A stretch of 53,191 nucleotides of DNA from an uncultured Pelagibacteraceae bacterium. GTDB lineage: Bacteria > Pseudomonadota > Alphaproteobacteria > Pelagibacterales > Pelagibacteraceae. The stretch spans positions 1 through 53,191 of the forward strand of contig CACBBR010000008.1 in NCBI GenBank assembly GCA_902537555.1. Reading direction: 5' to 3'. Below, piece after piece: positions 25,415 through 34,333 of this stretch (its first letter is position 1; each line of letters opens with the position of its first letter). Position numbers and translations under genes: made by a program. Below the pieces are notes generated by a model. It worked only from the letters and a program-made list of their open reading frames with translations. It was not told the origin of the DNA and did not search any database.

Positions 25415-25823
25415 TAAAAACATAATTAAAGAGTTAAGTGATTATTTGAATGAATTTAATCTTACTGAAATAGAATACACAGAGAAAGATGTTAAGGTTA
25501 AAGTTTCTAAATCTAGAGTTTCTAAAAGTATTGAACATTCATTGCCTGTTCATGAAAATAAAATTAAAAAAGATGATTTAGTTGATAACTCAAAAAAAAT
25601 CACTTCACCAATAATAGGTACTGCTTATCTTGCGCCAGAACCGGGTGGTAAAAAGTTCATTGAGGTTGGTCAAAAAATTAAAAAAGGTGATACTATTATG
25701 ATTGTTGAAGCAATGAAAACAATGAACCACGTACCAAGTCCATTAGATGGATCGGTTAAAGAAATAAGTGTTGATGATGGACAACCTGTAGAGTTTGGTC
25801 AGACTATAGCAATTCTAGATTAA
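25404..25823 (+). CDS. accB: Biotin carboxyl carrier protein of acetyl-CoA carboxylase
   Basis: A 139-residue BCCP. A short N-terminal dimerisation helix (1-35) is followed by a lysine-rich linker and a biotinyl domain from about residue 65. Lys105 in EAMKTMN is the biotinylation site. It carries biotin between the carboxylase AccC and the transferase AccAD in the first step of fatty-acid synthesis. It starts within aroQ and is 3 bases from accC, forming the conserved aroQ-accB-accC block. Confidence 0.96.
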   Translation: MKINKNIIKELSDYLNEFNLTEIEYTEKDVKVKVSKSRVSKSIEHSLPVHENKIKKDDLVDNSKKITSPIIGTAYLAPEPGGKKFIEVGQKIKKGDTIMIVEAMKTMNHVPSPLDGSVKEISVDDGQPVEFGQTIAILD

Positions 25824-25826
25824 TAA

Positions 25827-27164
25827 ATGTTTAAGAAGATACTTATAGCCAACAGAGGTGAAATAGCTGTAAGAATAATTAGGGCTTGTAAAGAATGGGG
25901 TATTGCAACTGTTGCAATACATTCTGATGTTGATAGAGACAGTATGCATGTAAGATTAGCAGACGAAAGTATATGTGTAGGCCCACACCAGCCAACATTA
26001 AGTTATTTAAATATCCCAGCTATAATGTCTGCTATTGAACTAACTGGATCTGAAGCCGTACATCCTGGATATGGTTTTTTATCGGAAAATTTTGAATTTG
26101 CGAAAATACTTGAGGAAAATAATATAAAATTTATTGGACCTTCATCTAATCTTATCAAAATGATGGGTGATAAAATTGAAGCAAAAAAGGTTGCAAAAAA
26201 ATATGGACTTCCTGTAATAGAGGGCTCCAATGGTGGTATTAAAGATATAAATGAGGCAAAAAATATATGTCAAGAAGTTGGTTTTCCTATTCTGATAAAG
26301 GCATCAGGCGGTGGTGGCGGAAAAGGAATGAAAATTGTCAATAAAATTGAAGAATTCGAAAATCTTTTTTTAACGGCAAAGCAAGAAGCAAAAAAATTTT
26401 TTGGTAACGATGAAGTTTATTTGGAAAAATTTTTTCAGAATCCCAGACATATCGAAGTTCAAGTTTTATCAGGTAAAAATAGAACTGTACATCTACACGA
26501 AAGAGATTGCTCTGTCCAAAGGAGACATCAAAAACTTATAGAGGAAACCCCAAGTCCCGTCCTAAATGATATTATTAGAAAAGATCTATTTGAAAAAACT
26601 GTAAGTATGGTTAGTCAAATTGGTTATGAAGGGGCTGGAACGGTTGAATTTATATATGAGGATGGCAAATTTTATTTTCTTGAAATGAATACAAGGGTTC
26701 AAGTTGAGCATCCAGTAACTGAAATGGTAACGGGTATTGATATTATAAAAGAACAAATATGGATAGCCTATTCAGGTGATACAGCTTTAAAACAAAGTGA
26801 TATAAACCCAAGAGGTCACGCAATAGAATGTAGAATAAACGCAGAAGATCCAAGCAAAAATTTTCAACCTTCCCCAGGTAAAATAGGTATGTGTCATCAA
26901 CCATCGGGTTTTAGAACTAGGGTAGATGGATCTATTTTTCAGGGTTACAAAATTACACCTTTCTATGACAGTATGATTTGTAAAGTAATTACACATGGAA
27001 GAAACAGAGAAGAAGCAATTCAAAGAATGTTAAGATCACTCGATGAGTTTGTGATTGAGGGCATTACAACTACAATTGAACTACACAAAATATTGCTTAA
27101 TAATAAAAAATTTATTAGTTCTGATTTTAATGTTAGTTGGCTTGATAAGGAAAAAGTTATCTAA
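25827..27164 (+). CDS. accC: Biotin carboxylase subunit of acetyl-CoA carboxylase
   Basis: A 445-residue ATP-grasp enzyme of standard length. It starts KKILIANRGEIAVRIIRAC. Other landmarks are HPGYGFLSEN near 78, the glycine-rich ATP loop KASGGGGGKGMK near 157, ERDCSVQRRHQK near 227 and EMNTRVQVEHPVTE near 288 (catalytic region). It carboxylates biotin on AccB using bicarbonate and ATP. The stop overlaps the convergent DUF2155 gene by 4 bases; the aat gene that commonly follows accC in relatives is not here. Confidence 0.97.
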   Translation: MFKKILIANRGEIAVRIIRACKEWGIATVAIHSDVDRDSMHVRLADESICVGPHQPTLSYLNIPAIMSAIELTGSEAVHPGYGFLSENFEFAKILEENNIKFIGPSSNLIKMMGDKIEAKKVAKKYGLPVIEGSNGGIKDINEAKNICQEVGFPILIKASGGGGGKGMKIVNKIEEFENLFLTAKQEAKKFFGNDEVYLEKFFQNPRHIEVQVLSGKNRTVHLHERDCSVQRRHQKLIEETPSPVLNDIIRKDLFEKTVSMVSQIGYEGAGTVEFIYEDGKFYFLEMNTRVQVEHPVTEMVTGIDIIKEQIWIAYSGDTALKQSDINPRGHAIECRINAEDPSKNFQPSPGKIGMCHQPSGFRTRVDGSIFQGYKITPFYDSMICKVITHGRNREEAIQRMLRSLDEFVIEGITTTIELHKILLNNKKFISSDFNVSWLDKEKVI

Positions 27165-27565
27165 CTATAGCACTTTTTTAACCAGACATCGTAAACAGGA
27201 TGATCAAATGGTCTTAATGAAGGGCTTGATGCAAATGTCCAGTCATTAAAAACATATACCATATCATTACTAGTAATCGTTTTATCCATTACCTGCATAA
27301 AAGCAGTAACTTCTGGATCATCATCAAATTTAGAATTATAACATTTTAAAACTTTTATACTTAAATTTTGAAAAATAAATTCTTCACCTACTTGTATTTT
27401 AATATTTGTATTTTTTGAACTAACCTTATCTAAAACGCTTAATTCTGCAATTGTCTCACTTAATATTAAAGATTTAGCTATTACATTGTTTGCTATTAGA
27501 TTCAAAAAAGTGATTAATAGTAAAAAACTAGCTTTTCCAACTTTTATATTTTTTTTTAATTGCAT
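27161..27565 (-). CDS. DUF2155 exported protein
   Basis: A 134-residue protein when started at ATG 27565, which puts a signal-like segment (KASFLLLITFLNLIANNVIA) at the front; a longer start at 27637 would add 24 residues inside the NDUFA12 gene and hide that signal. The C-terminal half has FNDWTFASSPSLRPFDHPVYDVWLKKC, the DUF2155 signature, with the conserved cysteine near the end. The family is found beside the NDUFA12 gene across alphaproteobacteria and has no settled function. It overlaps the NDUFA12 gene by 38 bases and accC by 4. Confidence 0.85.
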   Translation of the reverse strand: MQLKKNIKVGKASFLLLITFLNLIANNVIAKSLILSETIAELSVLDKVSSKNTNIKIQVGEEFIFQNLSIKVLKCYNSKFDDDPEVTAFMQVMDKTITSNDMVYVFNDWTFASSPSLRPFDHPVYDVWLKKCYS

Positions 27566-27887
27566 TATTATACTTTTTTGGATGGTAAGAATTACTTGAC
27601 CCTGTTTGATTGGGCAAATGTTCTTTCTGCCAATCATATTTTTTTAAATCATGATTATTTTCAATTTTATTATTTAAGTGATGCATCCATGAATACCATT
27701 CATTAGGAATTTTTGAAGCCTCAACTTCTCCATTGTAGACTACCCATCTCTTTCCTGATTTGCTCTCATAATATTTATTACCATTTTTATCTTTCCCAAT
27801 AAATTTTCCTGAGAAAAATATTTGTAATCTTGTTCCAAGTGTCTGTTGATTCCACCAAGTGAAAATTTGTTTTAATACTGTCAACAT
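27528..27887 (-). CDS. NDUFA12-family complex I accessory subunit
   Basis: A 119-residue protein matching the NADH:ubiquinone oxidoreductase 17.2 kDa (NDUFA12/B17.2) family. It has WWNQQTLGTRL near the N-terminus, then GKDKNGNKYYE, RWVVYNGEVEASKIPNEWYSWMHH (about 47-70) and a C-terminal WQKEHLPNQTGS stretch. In alphaproteobacteria and mitochondria this subunit binds the matrix/cytosolic arm of complex I. It overlaps the DUF2155 gene by 38 bases. The 115-base gap to the divergent gene at 28003 is A+T-rich and contains no structure I can name. Confidence 0.9.
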   Translation of the reverse strand: MLTVLKQIFTWWNQQTLGTRLQIFFSGKFIGKDKNGNKYYESKSGKRWVVYNGEVEASKIPNEWYSWMHHLNNKIENNHDLKKYDWQKEHLPNQTGSSNSYHPKKYNNAIKKKYKSWKS

Positions 27888-28002
27888 AAAAGTTAATTAT
27901 TTTTCAATTTTAAATTGTAAAAATTAAATTAGACTAAAATTTATTATTTCTATATACTTTAAATCTTTAAGATTCAATTTTATAAATAAATAAGGAAATT
28001 AA

Positions 28003-28824
28003 ATGGCAAAATATTTAGTAGAAACTTACTACACTTGTAGCTTTAAAGTAAGTCATTATCTAGATGATATTGATGAAAAGAATATACAAAACTTAGAAAA
28101 AAGAAATGACGGCAAATTTGAGGTACTAGATGTAAAATTAGACAGTAGAAAAACTAAAAATCTAGAAAAAATTGAAAAAAATAATATAAATGTTGTTGAA
28201 AAAGAGCTGCCTCAACCTAGCCAAAAAAATAGCCTCAAAATTAATCAAGAAATATTAACAAAAAATATTAAAGATACTACTGGTAGAAGATTTAGCATGC
28301 CAGACAGGAGAAAAGGATATATTCAAAAAGCATCAATTGGAGACCATAAAGTGTATCTACATACTGGTGAATACGAGGATGGCAAAATAGGAGAAATATT
28401 TATAGACACAAGTAAAGAGGGTGAACTTGTTAAAGCTACTATGAACAACTTTGCTATAGCAGTATCTCTTGGACTACAATATGGCGTTCCTTTGGATGAG
28501 TTTGTGAATGCTTTTGTAGATACTAAATTTGAACCATCAGGAAAAGTATATGGAAATGACAGAATATTGAGCGCAACATCTATTTTAGACTATATATTTA
28601 GAGAACTTGCAATATCATACCTGAATAGAGAAGACTTAGCACATACCCCTGCTATAGGTGGATCTGAAAATTTAGAGGAAGATATTGATGAAAATAGTGA
28701 AGATAAAACACAATTTTTAAAATTGGTTAAAGATATAACTAGCAAAGGATTTGTAAGAAGTAACTATAAGAAGAAATTAGTTGATTTATCAGATATAAAA
28801 ATAAATCTTAAAGGAAAAAAGTAA
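28003..28824 (+). CDS. Stand-alone protein with the C-terminal domain of B12-dependent ribonucleotide reductase
   Basis: A 273-residue protein starting at ATG 28003 after a good AAGGAA ribosome site. Residues about 98-210, including [45 protein letters not shown] and [19 protein letters not shown], closely resemble the extreme C-terminal (TSCPD-type) region of alphaproteobacterial NrdJ. The catalytic barrel of the reductase is wholly absent. The N-terminal 50 residues ([17 protein letters not shown]) form a different small domain. Because no reductase active site is present it is not itself a reductase; a regulatory, nucleotide- or partner-binding role is inference. It converges on aspS with no spacer. 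Confidence 0.75.
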   Translation: MAKYLVETYYTCSFKVSHYLDDIDEKNIQNLEKRNDGKFEVLDVKLDSRKTKNLEKIEKNNINVVEKELPQPSQKNSLKINQEILTKNIKDTTGRRFSMPDRRKGYIQKASIGDHKVYLHTGEYEDGKIGEIFIDTSKEGELVKATMNNFAIAVSLGLQYGVPLDEFVNAFVDTKFEPSGKVYGNDRILSATSILDYIFRELAISYLNREDLAHTPAIGGSENLEEDIDENSEDKTQFLKLVKDITSKGFVRSNYKKKLVDLSDIKINLKGKK

Positions 28825-30609
28825 TTAATTTTTCTGTTTTATATTTATATTAAGTTCTTTTAATTGGTCTTCGGTAATTTCAGATGGTGCATTCATCATT
28901 AAATCCTGAGCATTTTGATTCATTGGGAACATTGTAACTTCTCTTATATTTTTCTCATTTGCTAACAACATAACAATTCTATCAATACCAGGTGCTATAC
29001 CCCCATGAGGTGGAGCCCCATAACTTAACGCATTTATCATTCCACTAAATTTATTATTTACGTCTTTTTTTGAATATCCAGCAATTTCAAATAATTTATA
29101 CATTAACTCTGGAATATGATTTCTAATAGCACCTGAGGATAATTCAATTCCATTACAAACTATATCATATTGATAAGCTTTAAGGTTTAAAGGATCTGAT
29201 AAATCCAATTTCTTTAAATCACCTTGAGGCATAGAAAAGGGATTGTGACTAAATTTAATTTTATTTGAAATTTCATCAATTTCATACATTGGATAATCGA
29301 CAACCCAACAAAATGAAAAACATTCTTCATCAATTAAATTCAAATCCTCTGCTATTTTATTTCTTGCAATACTAAGTAATTTTTCTACATCATTTTTTTT
29401 TCCACAAGAAAGAAAAACTGTGTCACCAATATTTGAATTTGATTGTTTCATAATTTCTAATAATGCTTCTTCTGAAAAAAATTTTCCAACTGGCCCTTTT
29501 GCAATTATTTTATCTGTTTTTTCTAAAGTAAAATATGCTAGACCAGAAGAGCCCAAATCTTTAGCCCATTTGTCAATTCCATCAAAAAAACTTCTTGGTT
29601 TATCTTTTGTATTTTTAGTTACTATAGATCTTACAATAGAACCAGTTTTCACTAACTTTTTAAAAATATCAAATTTTACGTCATCTCTCCTAAAAATATT
29701 TGTTAAGTCTGAAATTTCTAGTGGATTTCTTAAATCAGGTTTATCTGAACCATACTTTAACATTGCATCTTGATATTTAATTCTGGGAAATTTTTCGTGA
29801 AGAATTTTTTTATCACTAAAATTTTTAAATAACTTTAAGAACAAAGCCTCAATTACTTCAAAAACATCTTCTTGTTCAACAAAAGACATTTCAATGTCTA
29901 ACTGATAAAATTCTCCTGGACTTCTGTCCGCTCTTGCATCTTCATCTCTAAAACATGGCGCTATTTGAAAATATTTGTCAAATCCAGAAACCATTATAAG
30001 TTGCTTAAACTGTTGAGGTGCTTGTGGCAAAGCATAAAATTTTCCAGGGTTAAGTCGACTTGGAACAAGAAAATCTCTTGCACCTTCAGGACTAGATGAA
30101 GTTAATATAGGGGTTTGAAATTCTAAAAAACCAAGTTTTTGCATCTCGTTTCTTATGAAAGAAATTACTTTTGATCTTAAAATAATATTTTGATGGATCT
30201 TTTTTCTTCTTAAATCTAAAAATCTATATTTTAGTCTTATCTCCTCAGCATATTCTTGATCAGAAAAAACTGGCATTGGTAGTTCTTTAGTTTCTCCTAA
30301 AATATCTACACTATTTATTTTAACTTCTATCTCTCCAGTTGAAATATTTTTATTTATTGTTTCATTTGATCTTTCAATTACAATTCCAGAAATTTTAATT
30401 ACAGTTTCAAGAGATAATTTTTCAATTTTTTTAAATATTTCGTTACTTTTATCTATAACACATTGTGTAACACCATAATTATCTCTTAAATCCACAAATA
30501 ACAAATTTCCATGATCCCTTTTTTTATTAATCCAACCAGATAAAGAAATTTCTTTCTCTTTATCTGACTTTGTTAATTCTCCACAGGTATGGGTTCTATA
30601 TTTTTTCAA
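28825..30609 (-). CDS. aspS: Aspartyl-tRNA synthetase
   Basis: A 594-residue bacterial-type class II synthetase. An N-terminal anticodon-binding OB domain (GWINKKRDHGNLLFVDLRDN) leads in. Motif 2 is FRDEDARADRSPGEFYQLD (near 218). A GAD insertion domain occupies roughly 290-420, and motif 3 is APPHGGIAPGIDRIVMLL (near 540). Length matches the bacterial enzyme. Bacterial-type AspRS in organisms with GatCAB is often non-discriminating, which cannot be settled here. The hdaA-like gene ends 1 base before its start. Confidence 0.97.
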   Translation of the reverse strand: MKKYRTHTCGELTKSDKEKEISLSGWINKKRDHGNLLFVDLRDNYGVTQCVIDKSNEIFKKIEKLSLETVIKISGIVIERSNETINKNISTGEIEVKINSVDILGETKELPMPVFSDQEYAEEIRLKYRFLDLRRKKIHQNIILRSKVISFIRNEMQKLGFLEFQTPILTSSSPEGARDFLVPSRLNPGKFYALPQAPQQFKQLIMVSGFDKYFQIAPCFRDEDARADRSPGEFYQLDIEMSFVEQEDVFEVIEALFLKLFKNFSDKKILHEKFPRIKYQDAMLKYGSDKPDLRNPLEISDLTNIFRRDDVKFDIFKKLVKTGSIVRSIVTKNTKDKPRSFFDGIDKWAKDLGSSGLAYFTLEKTDKIIAKGPVGKFFSEEALLEIMKQSNSNIGDTVFLSCGKKNDVEKLLSIARNKIAEDLNLIDEECFSFCWVVDYPMYEIDEISNKIKFSHNPFSMPQGDLKKLDLSDPLNLKAYQYDIVCNGIELSSGAIRNHIPELMYKLFEIAGYSKKDVNNKFSGMINALSYGAPPHGGIAPGIDRIVMLLANEKNIREVTMFPMNQNAQDLMMNAPSEITEDQLKELNINIKQKN

Positions 30610-30610
30610 T

Positions 30611-31267
30611 TTACAAAATCTCTTTTATAGTTTTAAAATTAATTGGTTTTTTTTTTTTTAAACTTAACTGATCGATCTTATATATAAATTCGTCTATTTT
30701 TCTATAAGATCTATCAATTCTGCTTATAATAAAATTTATAATTTTTTTTTCTATTCTAATCTGACGATCAGAAAAATTCTTCAATATTATTGCAAAAAGT
30801 AATTCATCATCTGGATTTTCAATTTCTGCAAAAAGGCAATTTTTTGATCTTGAGGTCAAATCTGGTAAATTAAAACTTATTTGATTGATTGGTTTTAAAG
30901 AGTTTATCAACATGTATTTATTATCTTGATCAACTAGATTAAATATTGAGTATAGTATTTCCTCTTTTTTGCATTCATCAAAATCATCTATAACTATACA
31001 TTCATATAATTTTAAACTTTTAAAAATAGAATTATCTATATTATTTCCTTTAACAAAAAATGCTTTGGATTTTATTTTAAAAATGTTAGCTAGGTGACTT
31101 TTTCCTGAAAATTTTTCACCTGAAATATTTAATATTTTTTTATTCCAGTCTGGCCATCTGTTAATCAAATTAAATGCATTATAGTTGCTTTTTGATAAGT
31201 AAAAATCATGTTCATTAAAGTTGGTTTTGTGATTTAACTCTAAAAGTAATTGATTTAATTCACTCAT
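30611..31267 (-). CDS. hdaA: DnaA-related regulator HdaA
   Basis: A 218-residue protein with a DnaA-like AAA+ core but no DNA-binding domain IV of DnaA. Walker A is GEKFSGKSHL (about 49-58), Walker B is CIVIDDFDEC near 90, and a RSKNCLFAEI-like stretch precedes the lid region. Hda proteins promote ATP hydrolysis by DnaA together with the DNA clamp and so limit re-initiation. A 13-base T run (30647-30659 on the + strand) encodes a lysine run near the C-terminus. It overlaps the DUF2066 gene by 4 bases, and sits near purMN as in other alphaproteobacteria. Confidence 0.82.
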   Translation of the reverse strand: MSELNQLLLELNHKTNFNEHDFYLSKSNYNAFNLINRWPDWNKKILNISGEKFSGKSHLANIFKIKSKAFFVKGNNIDNSIFKSLKLYECIVIDDFDECKKEEILYSIFNLVDQDNKYMLINSLKPINQISFNLPDLTSRSKNCLFAEIENPDDELLFAIILKNFSDRQIRIEKKIINFIISRIDRSYRKIDEFIYKIDQLSLKKKKPINFKTIKEIL

Positions 31268-32340
31268 TTAATAACCCAATTTACCGTGGAGGTATCAACA
31301 TTTATATCGTAAATTAGAATATCTTTTAGAAATCTTTTTGGGCTACTGCTGTAAGAAATCTTATAGATTATTTCATTACTATCAAACTTTTCAATTTTAA
31401 AATTATTTACAAAATCTAAATTAATTAAAGCATTTTCTAATTTTAACGATTTTTTTATATCTTTAGATTCTAATGATAATCTGATTGGGACAGATGAAGA
31501 CGAATTCATTTTATTAATAGATTTCCAATTATCCTCATATGCATTTTTTATAGTTAGTATCATAATGTCTATATCAGATTTAGTTTCTAAATTTTTATTT
31601 ATAAAATTTTTATTATATATCGAAAATTTATCATCTAAATTTATTTTTGAATAAAATCTAATATCATCTCTATTTTTAAAGATAATCATTATGATATAAT
31701 TTTCAGAGTTATATTTTTTTAGAATGTCTTTAAAATTATAATTTTCAATATTCTTAATATTTTCTTTTATAATTAAATAATCTTCAACATCATCATTTGG
31801 TAATATATAATTAATCTGAAAATAATTTTTATCAATATTATTCCAATTTTTTATAAAAATATTATCATTTAAATAGTTAAAACTATTTGTTTCTAAATCA
31901 AGAAGAACTGGCAAAAAAAATACATTTATTTTTTTTGGTAACGAAAGAGATATATTTTTATAACTCAGAAATTTAATTAATTTTTTTCTATTAAATTCGA
32001 CTTCCATAATACTTTTATATTTTTGATTAATAAATTTCTCATCTAGTATTGAAAAGTTATCAATTAATTTTTTAATATCTTCTATTGATGTATTGGCAAC
32101 TTTAATTAGATCTTTTTCCTCAAGTATCATTTGAGTGAGATCTTTAAATGCAACTTCAAAACCTCTGTCTATAACTTTTAGTTTATTAAAGTTAAGATTA
32201 TATTTTTCTTCAATTTCAATTTTTGTGATAACAAAAGTTTTTGCTATAGCTTTATTTGTGGAAAACTCTATAAAATTAAAATTAATAACTATAAAAAATA
32301 TGTATAAGTAGGTTAATATTTTTTTTTTAAAGAAAAACAT
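31264..32340 (-). CDS. DUF2066 exported protein
   Basis: A 358-residue protein when started at ATG 32340, giving a basic N-terminus and signal-like segment (ILTYLYIFFIVINFNFIEF) followed by TNKAIAK. A longer start at 32373 would overlap purM and spoil the signal. Position next to purM and hdaA, and the pattern VAFKDLTQMIL then a 'FINQKYKSIMEVEFNRKKL' strand-turn-strand, fit DUF2066, whose function is unknown. The rest is diverged. Its ATG is only 11 bases from the divergent purM ATG. Confidence 0.7.
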   Translation of the reverse strand: MFFFKKKILTYLYIFFIVINFNFIEFSTNKAIAKTFVITKIEIEEKYNLNFNKLKVIDRGFEVAFKDLTQMILEEKDLIKVANTSIEDIKKLIDNFSILDEKFINQKYKSIMEVEFNRKKLIKFLSYKNISLSLPKKINVFFLPVLLDLETNSFNYLNDNIFIKNWNNIDKNYFQINYILPNDDVEDYLIIKENIKNIENYNFKDILKKYNSENYIIMIIFKNRDDIRFYSKINLDDKFSIYNKNFINKNLETKSDIDIMILTIKNAYEDNWKSINKMNSSSSVPIRLSLESKDIKKSLKLENALINLDFVNNFKIEKFDSNEIIYKISYSSSPKRFLKDILIYDINVDTSTVNWVIK

Positions 32341-32351
32341 ATCTTTGTTAC

Positions 32352-33374
32352 ATGGCATCAAATAAATTAACATACAGCAAAAGTGGAGTTAATATTCCAA
32401 AAGCTGACAGTTTTGTTAAGTTCATAAGTTTCTTAACAAGAAAATCAAGTAAAAGTGTTGATTTTAAGAATATAGGGGGTTTTGGTGCAATTTCCAAAAT
32501 TCCAAAAAAACTTATAGATCCTCACATAGTAACTAGTACCGATGGTGTTGGAACTAAAATTGAGATTGCAAATGAGTTAAATAAATTTGACACAATTGGA
32601 ATTGATCTTGTTGCTATGTGTGTAAATGATTTAGTCGTTCAGGGAGCCATTCCTTATCTATTCTTAGACTATATTTCGATAAGTAAAATACAATTAAATA
32701 AACTTAAAAATTTAGCAAAAGGAATTGTTAAAGGTTGTAAAATAGCTAATTGTAAATTAGTTGGTGGCGAAACTGCAGAAATGCCTGGAACATATTCTAA
32801 GGGAAAATTTGATATTGCTGGTTTTGCTGTTGGTCTAGTGGAAAAAAGAAAAATACTAAGCAATAAAGTAAAAAAAAATGACCTTATTTTAGCAGTTCCA
32901 TCTAATGGACTTCACTCTAATGGCTTTTCATTGGTAAGGTATATAATTAAAAAAAAAAAAATAAATTTTAAAAATGATAAATTTTTAAAACAGGAACTTA
33001 TTCGACCAACTAAGATATATGTTAAAGAACTGTCTTTTTTAATTGAAAAAAAATTAATTAATGCATGTGCAAATATAACAGGTGGAGGTTTGGTAGACAA
33101 TGTACAAAGAGTAGTACCAGACAATCTTTGTGCAGATATTAATCTTAATAATATTAATACATTAAAAATATTTAAATGGTTACATAAAATTGGAGTGAGT
33201 GAAAAAGAGATGCTAAAAACATTTAATTGTGGAGTAGGATTTTGTTTAATAATAAATCCAAATAAATTAAAATTAGTCAGTAAATACTTTGGGAAAAAAT
33301 TTAAACCCTATGTTATTGGAAAAATAAGCGAAAGTTCAAAAAAAGTAAAATTAAGTGGAAAAATATCTTGGTAA
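32352..33374 (+). CDS. purM: Phosphoribosylformylglycinamidine cyclo-ligase
   Basis: A 340-residue AIR synthetase of the purine pathway, converting FGAM to AIR with ATP. Landmarks are GGFGAI (43-48), TDGVGTKIEIA (64-74), the MCVNDLVVQGA stretch near 90, VGGETAEMPG near 138 and ITGGGLVDNVQRVVP near 243. A 13-base A run at 32949-32961 encodes consecutive lysines. It overlaps purN by 20 bases, the usual purMN unit, and starts 11 bases from the divergent DUF2066 gene. Confidence 0.96.
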   Translation: MASNKLTYSKSGVNIPKADSFVKFISFLTRKSSKSVDFKNIGGFGAISKIPKKLIDPHIVTSTDGVGTKIEIANELNKFDTIGIDLVAMCVNDLVVQGAIPYLFLDYISISKIQLNKLKNLAKGIVKGCKIANCKLVGGETAEMPGTYSKGKFDIAGFAVGLVEKRKILSNKVKKNDLILAVPSNGLHSNGFSLVRYIIKKKKINFKNDKFLKQELIRPTKIYVKELSFLIEKKLINACANITGGGLVDNVQRVVPDNLCADINLNNINTLKIFKWLHKIGVSEKEMLKTFNCGVGFCLIINPNKLKLVSKYFGKKFKPYVIGKISESSKKVKLSGKISW

Positions 33375-33933
33375 AAAAAATTTAGCTGTTTTTATTAGTG
33401 GTAGAGGCAGTAACCTTAAATCTTTATTAAAATTCACATCAAAAAAAAATTCATCAACCAAAATAATACTGGTAATTTCTAGTAATCCAAATGCTATTGG
33501 ATTAAAATATGCTAAAAAATATAAAATAAAAAATTATGGAATAAAATTTTCAAAAAAATCTAGTTTTGAAAATCAATCTCTTAAATTGCTAAAAAAAAAT
33601 AAAGTTGATATTCTATGTTTAGCGGGTTTTATGAAAATACTATCGGGCAGCTTTATCAAAAAATTTGCAAAACCAATATTAAATATTCATCCATCTCTTT
33701 TACCAAAATACAAAGGACTAAATACTCATGAAAGGGCAATAAAAAATAAAGACAAGTTTTCAGGAGCTACTATTCATTTAGTAACTCAAAAACTAGACTC
33801 GGGTAAAATCATTTTACAAAAAAGGGTAAAAATTTTAAAGTCAGATAACGTAAGTAGTTTAAGAAAAAAAATACTCAAAATCGAGCATGAAATTTACCCA
33901 AAAGCTATAGCAAAATTTATAACTAATCTTTAA
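33355..33933 (+). CDS. purN: Phosphoribosylglycinamide formyltransferase
   Basis: A 192-residue GAR transformylase starting at GTG 33355 inside the purM end. It transfers a formyl group from 10-formyl-THF to GAR. SGRGSNLKSLL (15-25) binds the ribose phosphate. LNIHPSLLPKYKG carries the catalytic histidine with the preceding asparagine, and HLVTQKLDSGKII contains the conserved aspartate. Normal length. The 3' end overlaps convergent ndk by 11 bases. Confidence 0.95.
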   Translation: MEKYLGKKNLAVFISGRGSNLKSLLKFTSKKNSSTKIILVISSNPNAIGLKYAKKYKIKNYGIKFSKKSSFENQSLKLLKKNKVDILCLAGFMKILSGSFIKKFAKPILNIHPSLLPKYKGLNTHERAIKNKDKFSGATIHLVTQKLDSGKIILQKRVKILKSDNVSSLRKKILKIEHEIYPKAIAKFITNL

Positions 33934-34333
33934 AGAAAAATTCCAATTCTATTTTAGCATTTTCAATACTATCAGACCCATGCACAGAGTTTTTATCAAT
34001 GGAAATACCATACTTTTTTCTAATTGTTCCCTCTTCTGCAACCCTTGGGTCTGTTGCTCCCATTAATTTTCTATTCTCTAATACTGCATTATCTCTCTGA
34101 AGTTTCATCACAACAATTGGCCCAGAGGATAAATAAGAGCATAAATCATTATAAAATGGCTTAGACTCATGTACTTTATAAAACTTCTCGGCCTCCCCCT
34201 TTGATATATGAATTTTTTTTTCTTCTAAAATTTTGAAACCATTTTTGTTAAATTCACTTTTAATTTGATCTTGTAGGTTTCTTTCAATAGCGTCAGGTTT
34301 TATTATTGATAAAGTCTCTTCTAAATTACTCAT
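33923..34333 (-). CDS. ndk: Nucleoside diphosphate kinase
   Basis: A 136-residue kinase that equilibrates nucleoside di- and triphosphates. LSIIKPDAIERN (8-19) is the nucleotide-binding start, MGATDPRVAEEGTIRKKYG (91-109) follows, and NSVHGSDS places the phosphorylated His at 118. Its start overlaps the end of pepA by 8 bases; holC, usual between these two genes in relatives, is missing here. Confidence 0.97.
   Translation of the reverse strand: MSNLEETLSIIKPDAIERNLQDQIKSEFNKNGFKILEEKKIHISKGEAEKFYKVHESKPFYNDLCSYLSSGPIVVMKLQRDNAVLENRKLMGATDPRVAEEGTIRKKYGISIDKNSVHGSDSIENAKIELEFFFKD

Noticed and set aside
27566-27637. Longer start for the DUF2155 protein
   Set aside because: The extra 24 residues overlap the NDUFA12 gene and would bury the signal peptide; ATG 27565 gives a normal exported protein.
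32341-32373. Longer start for the DUF2066 protein
   Set aside because: It would run antisense into purM and place extra residues before the signal segment.
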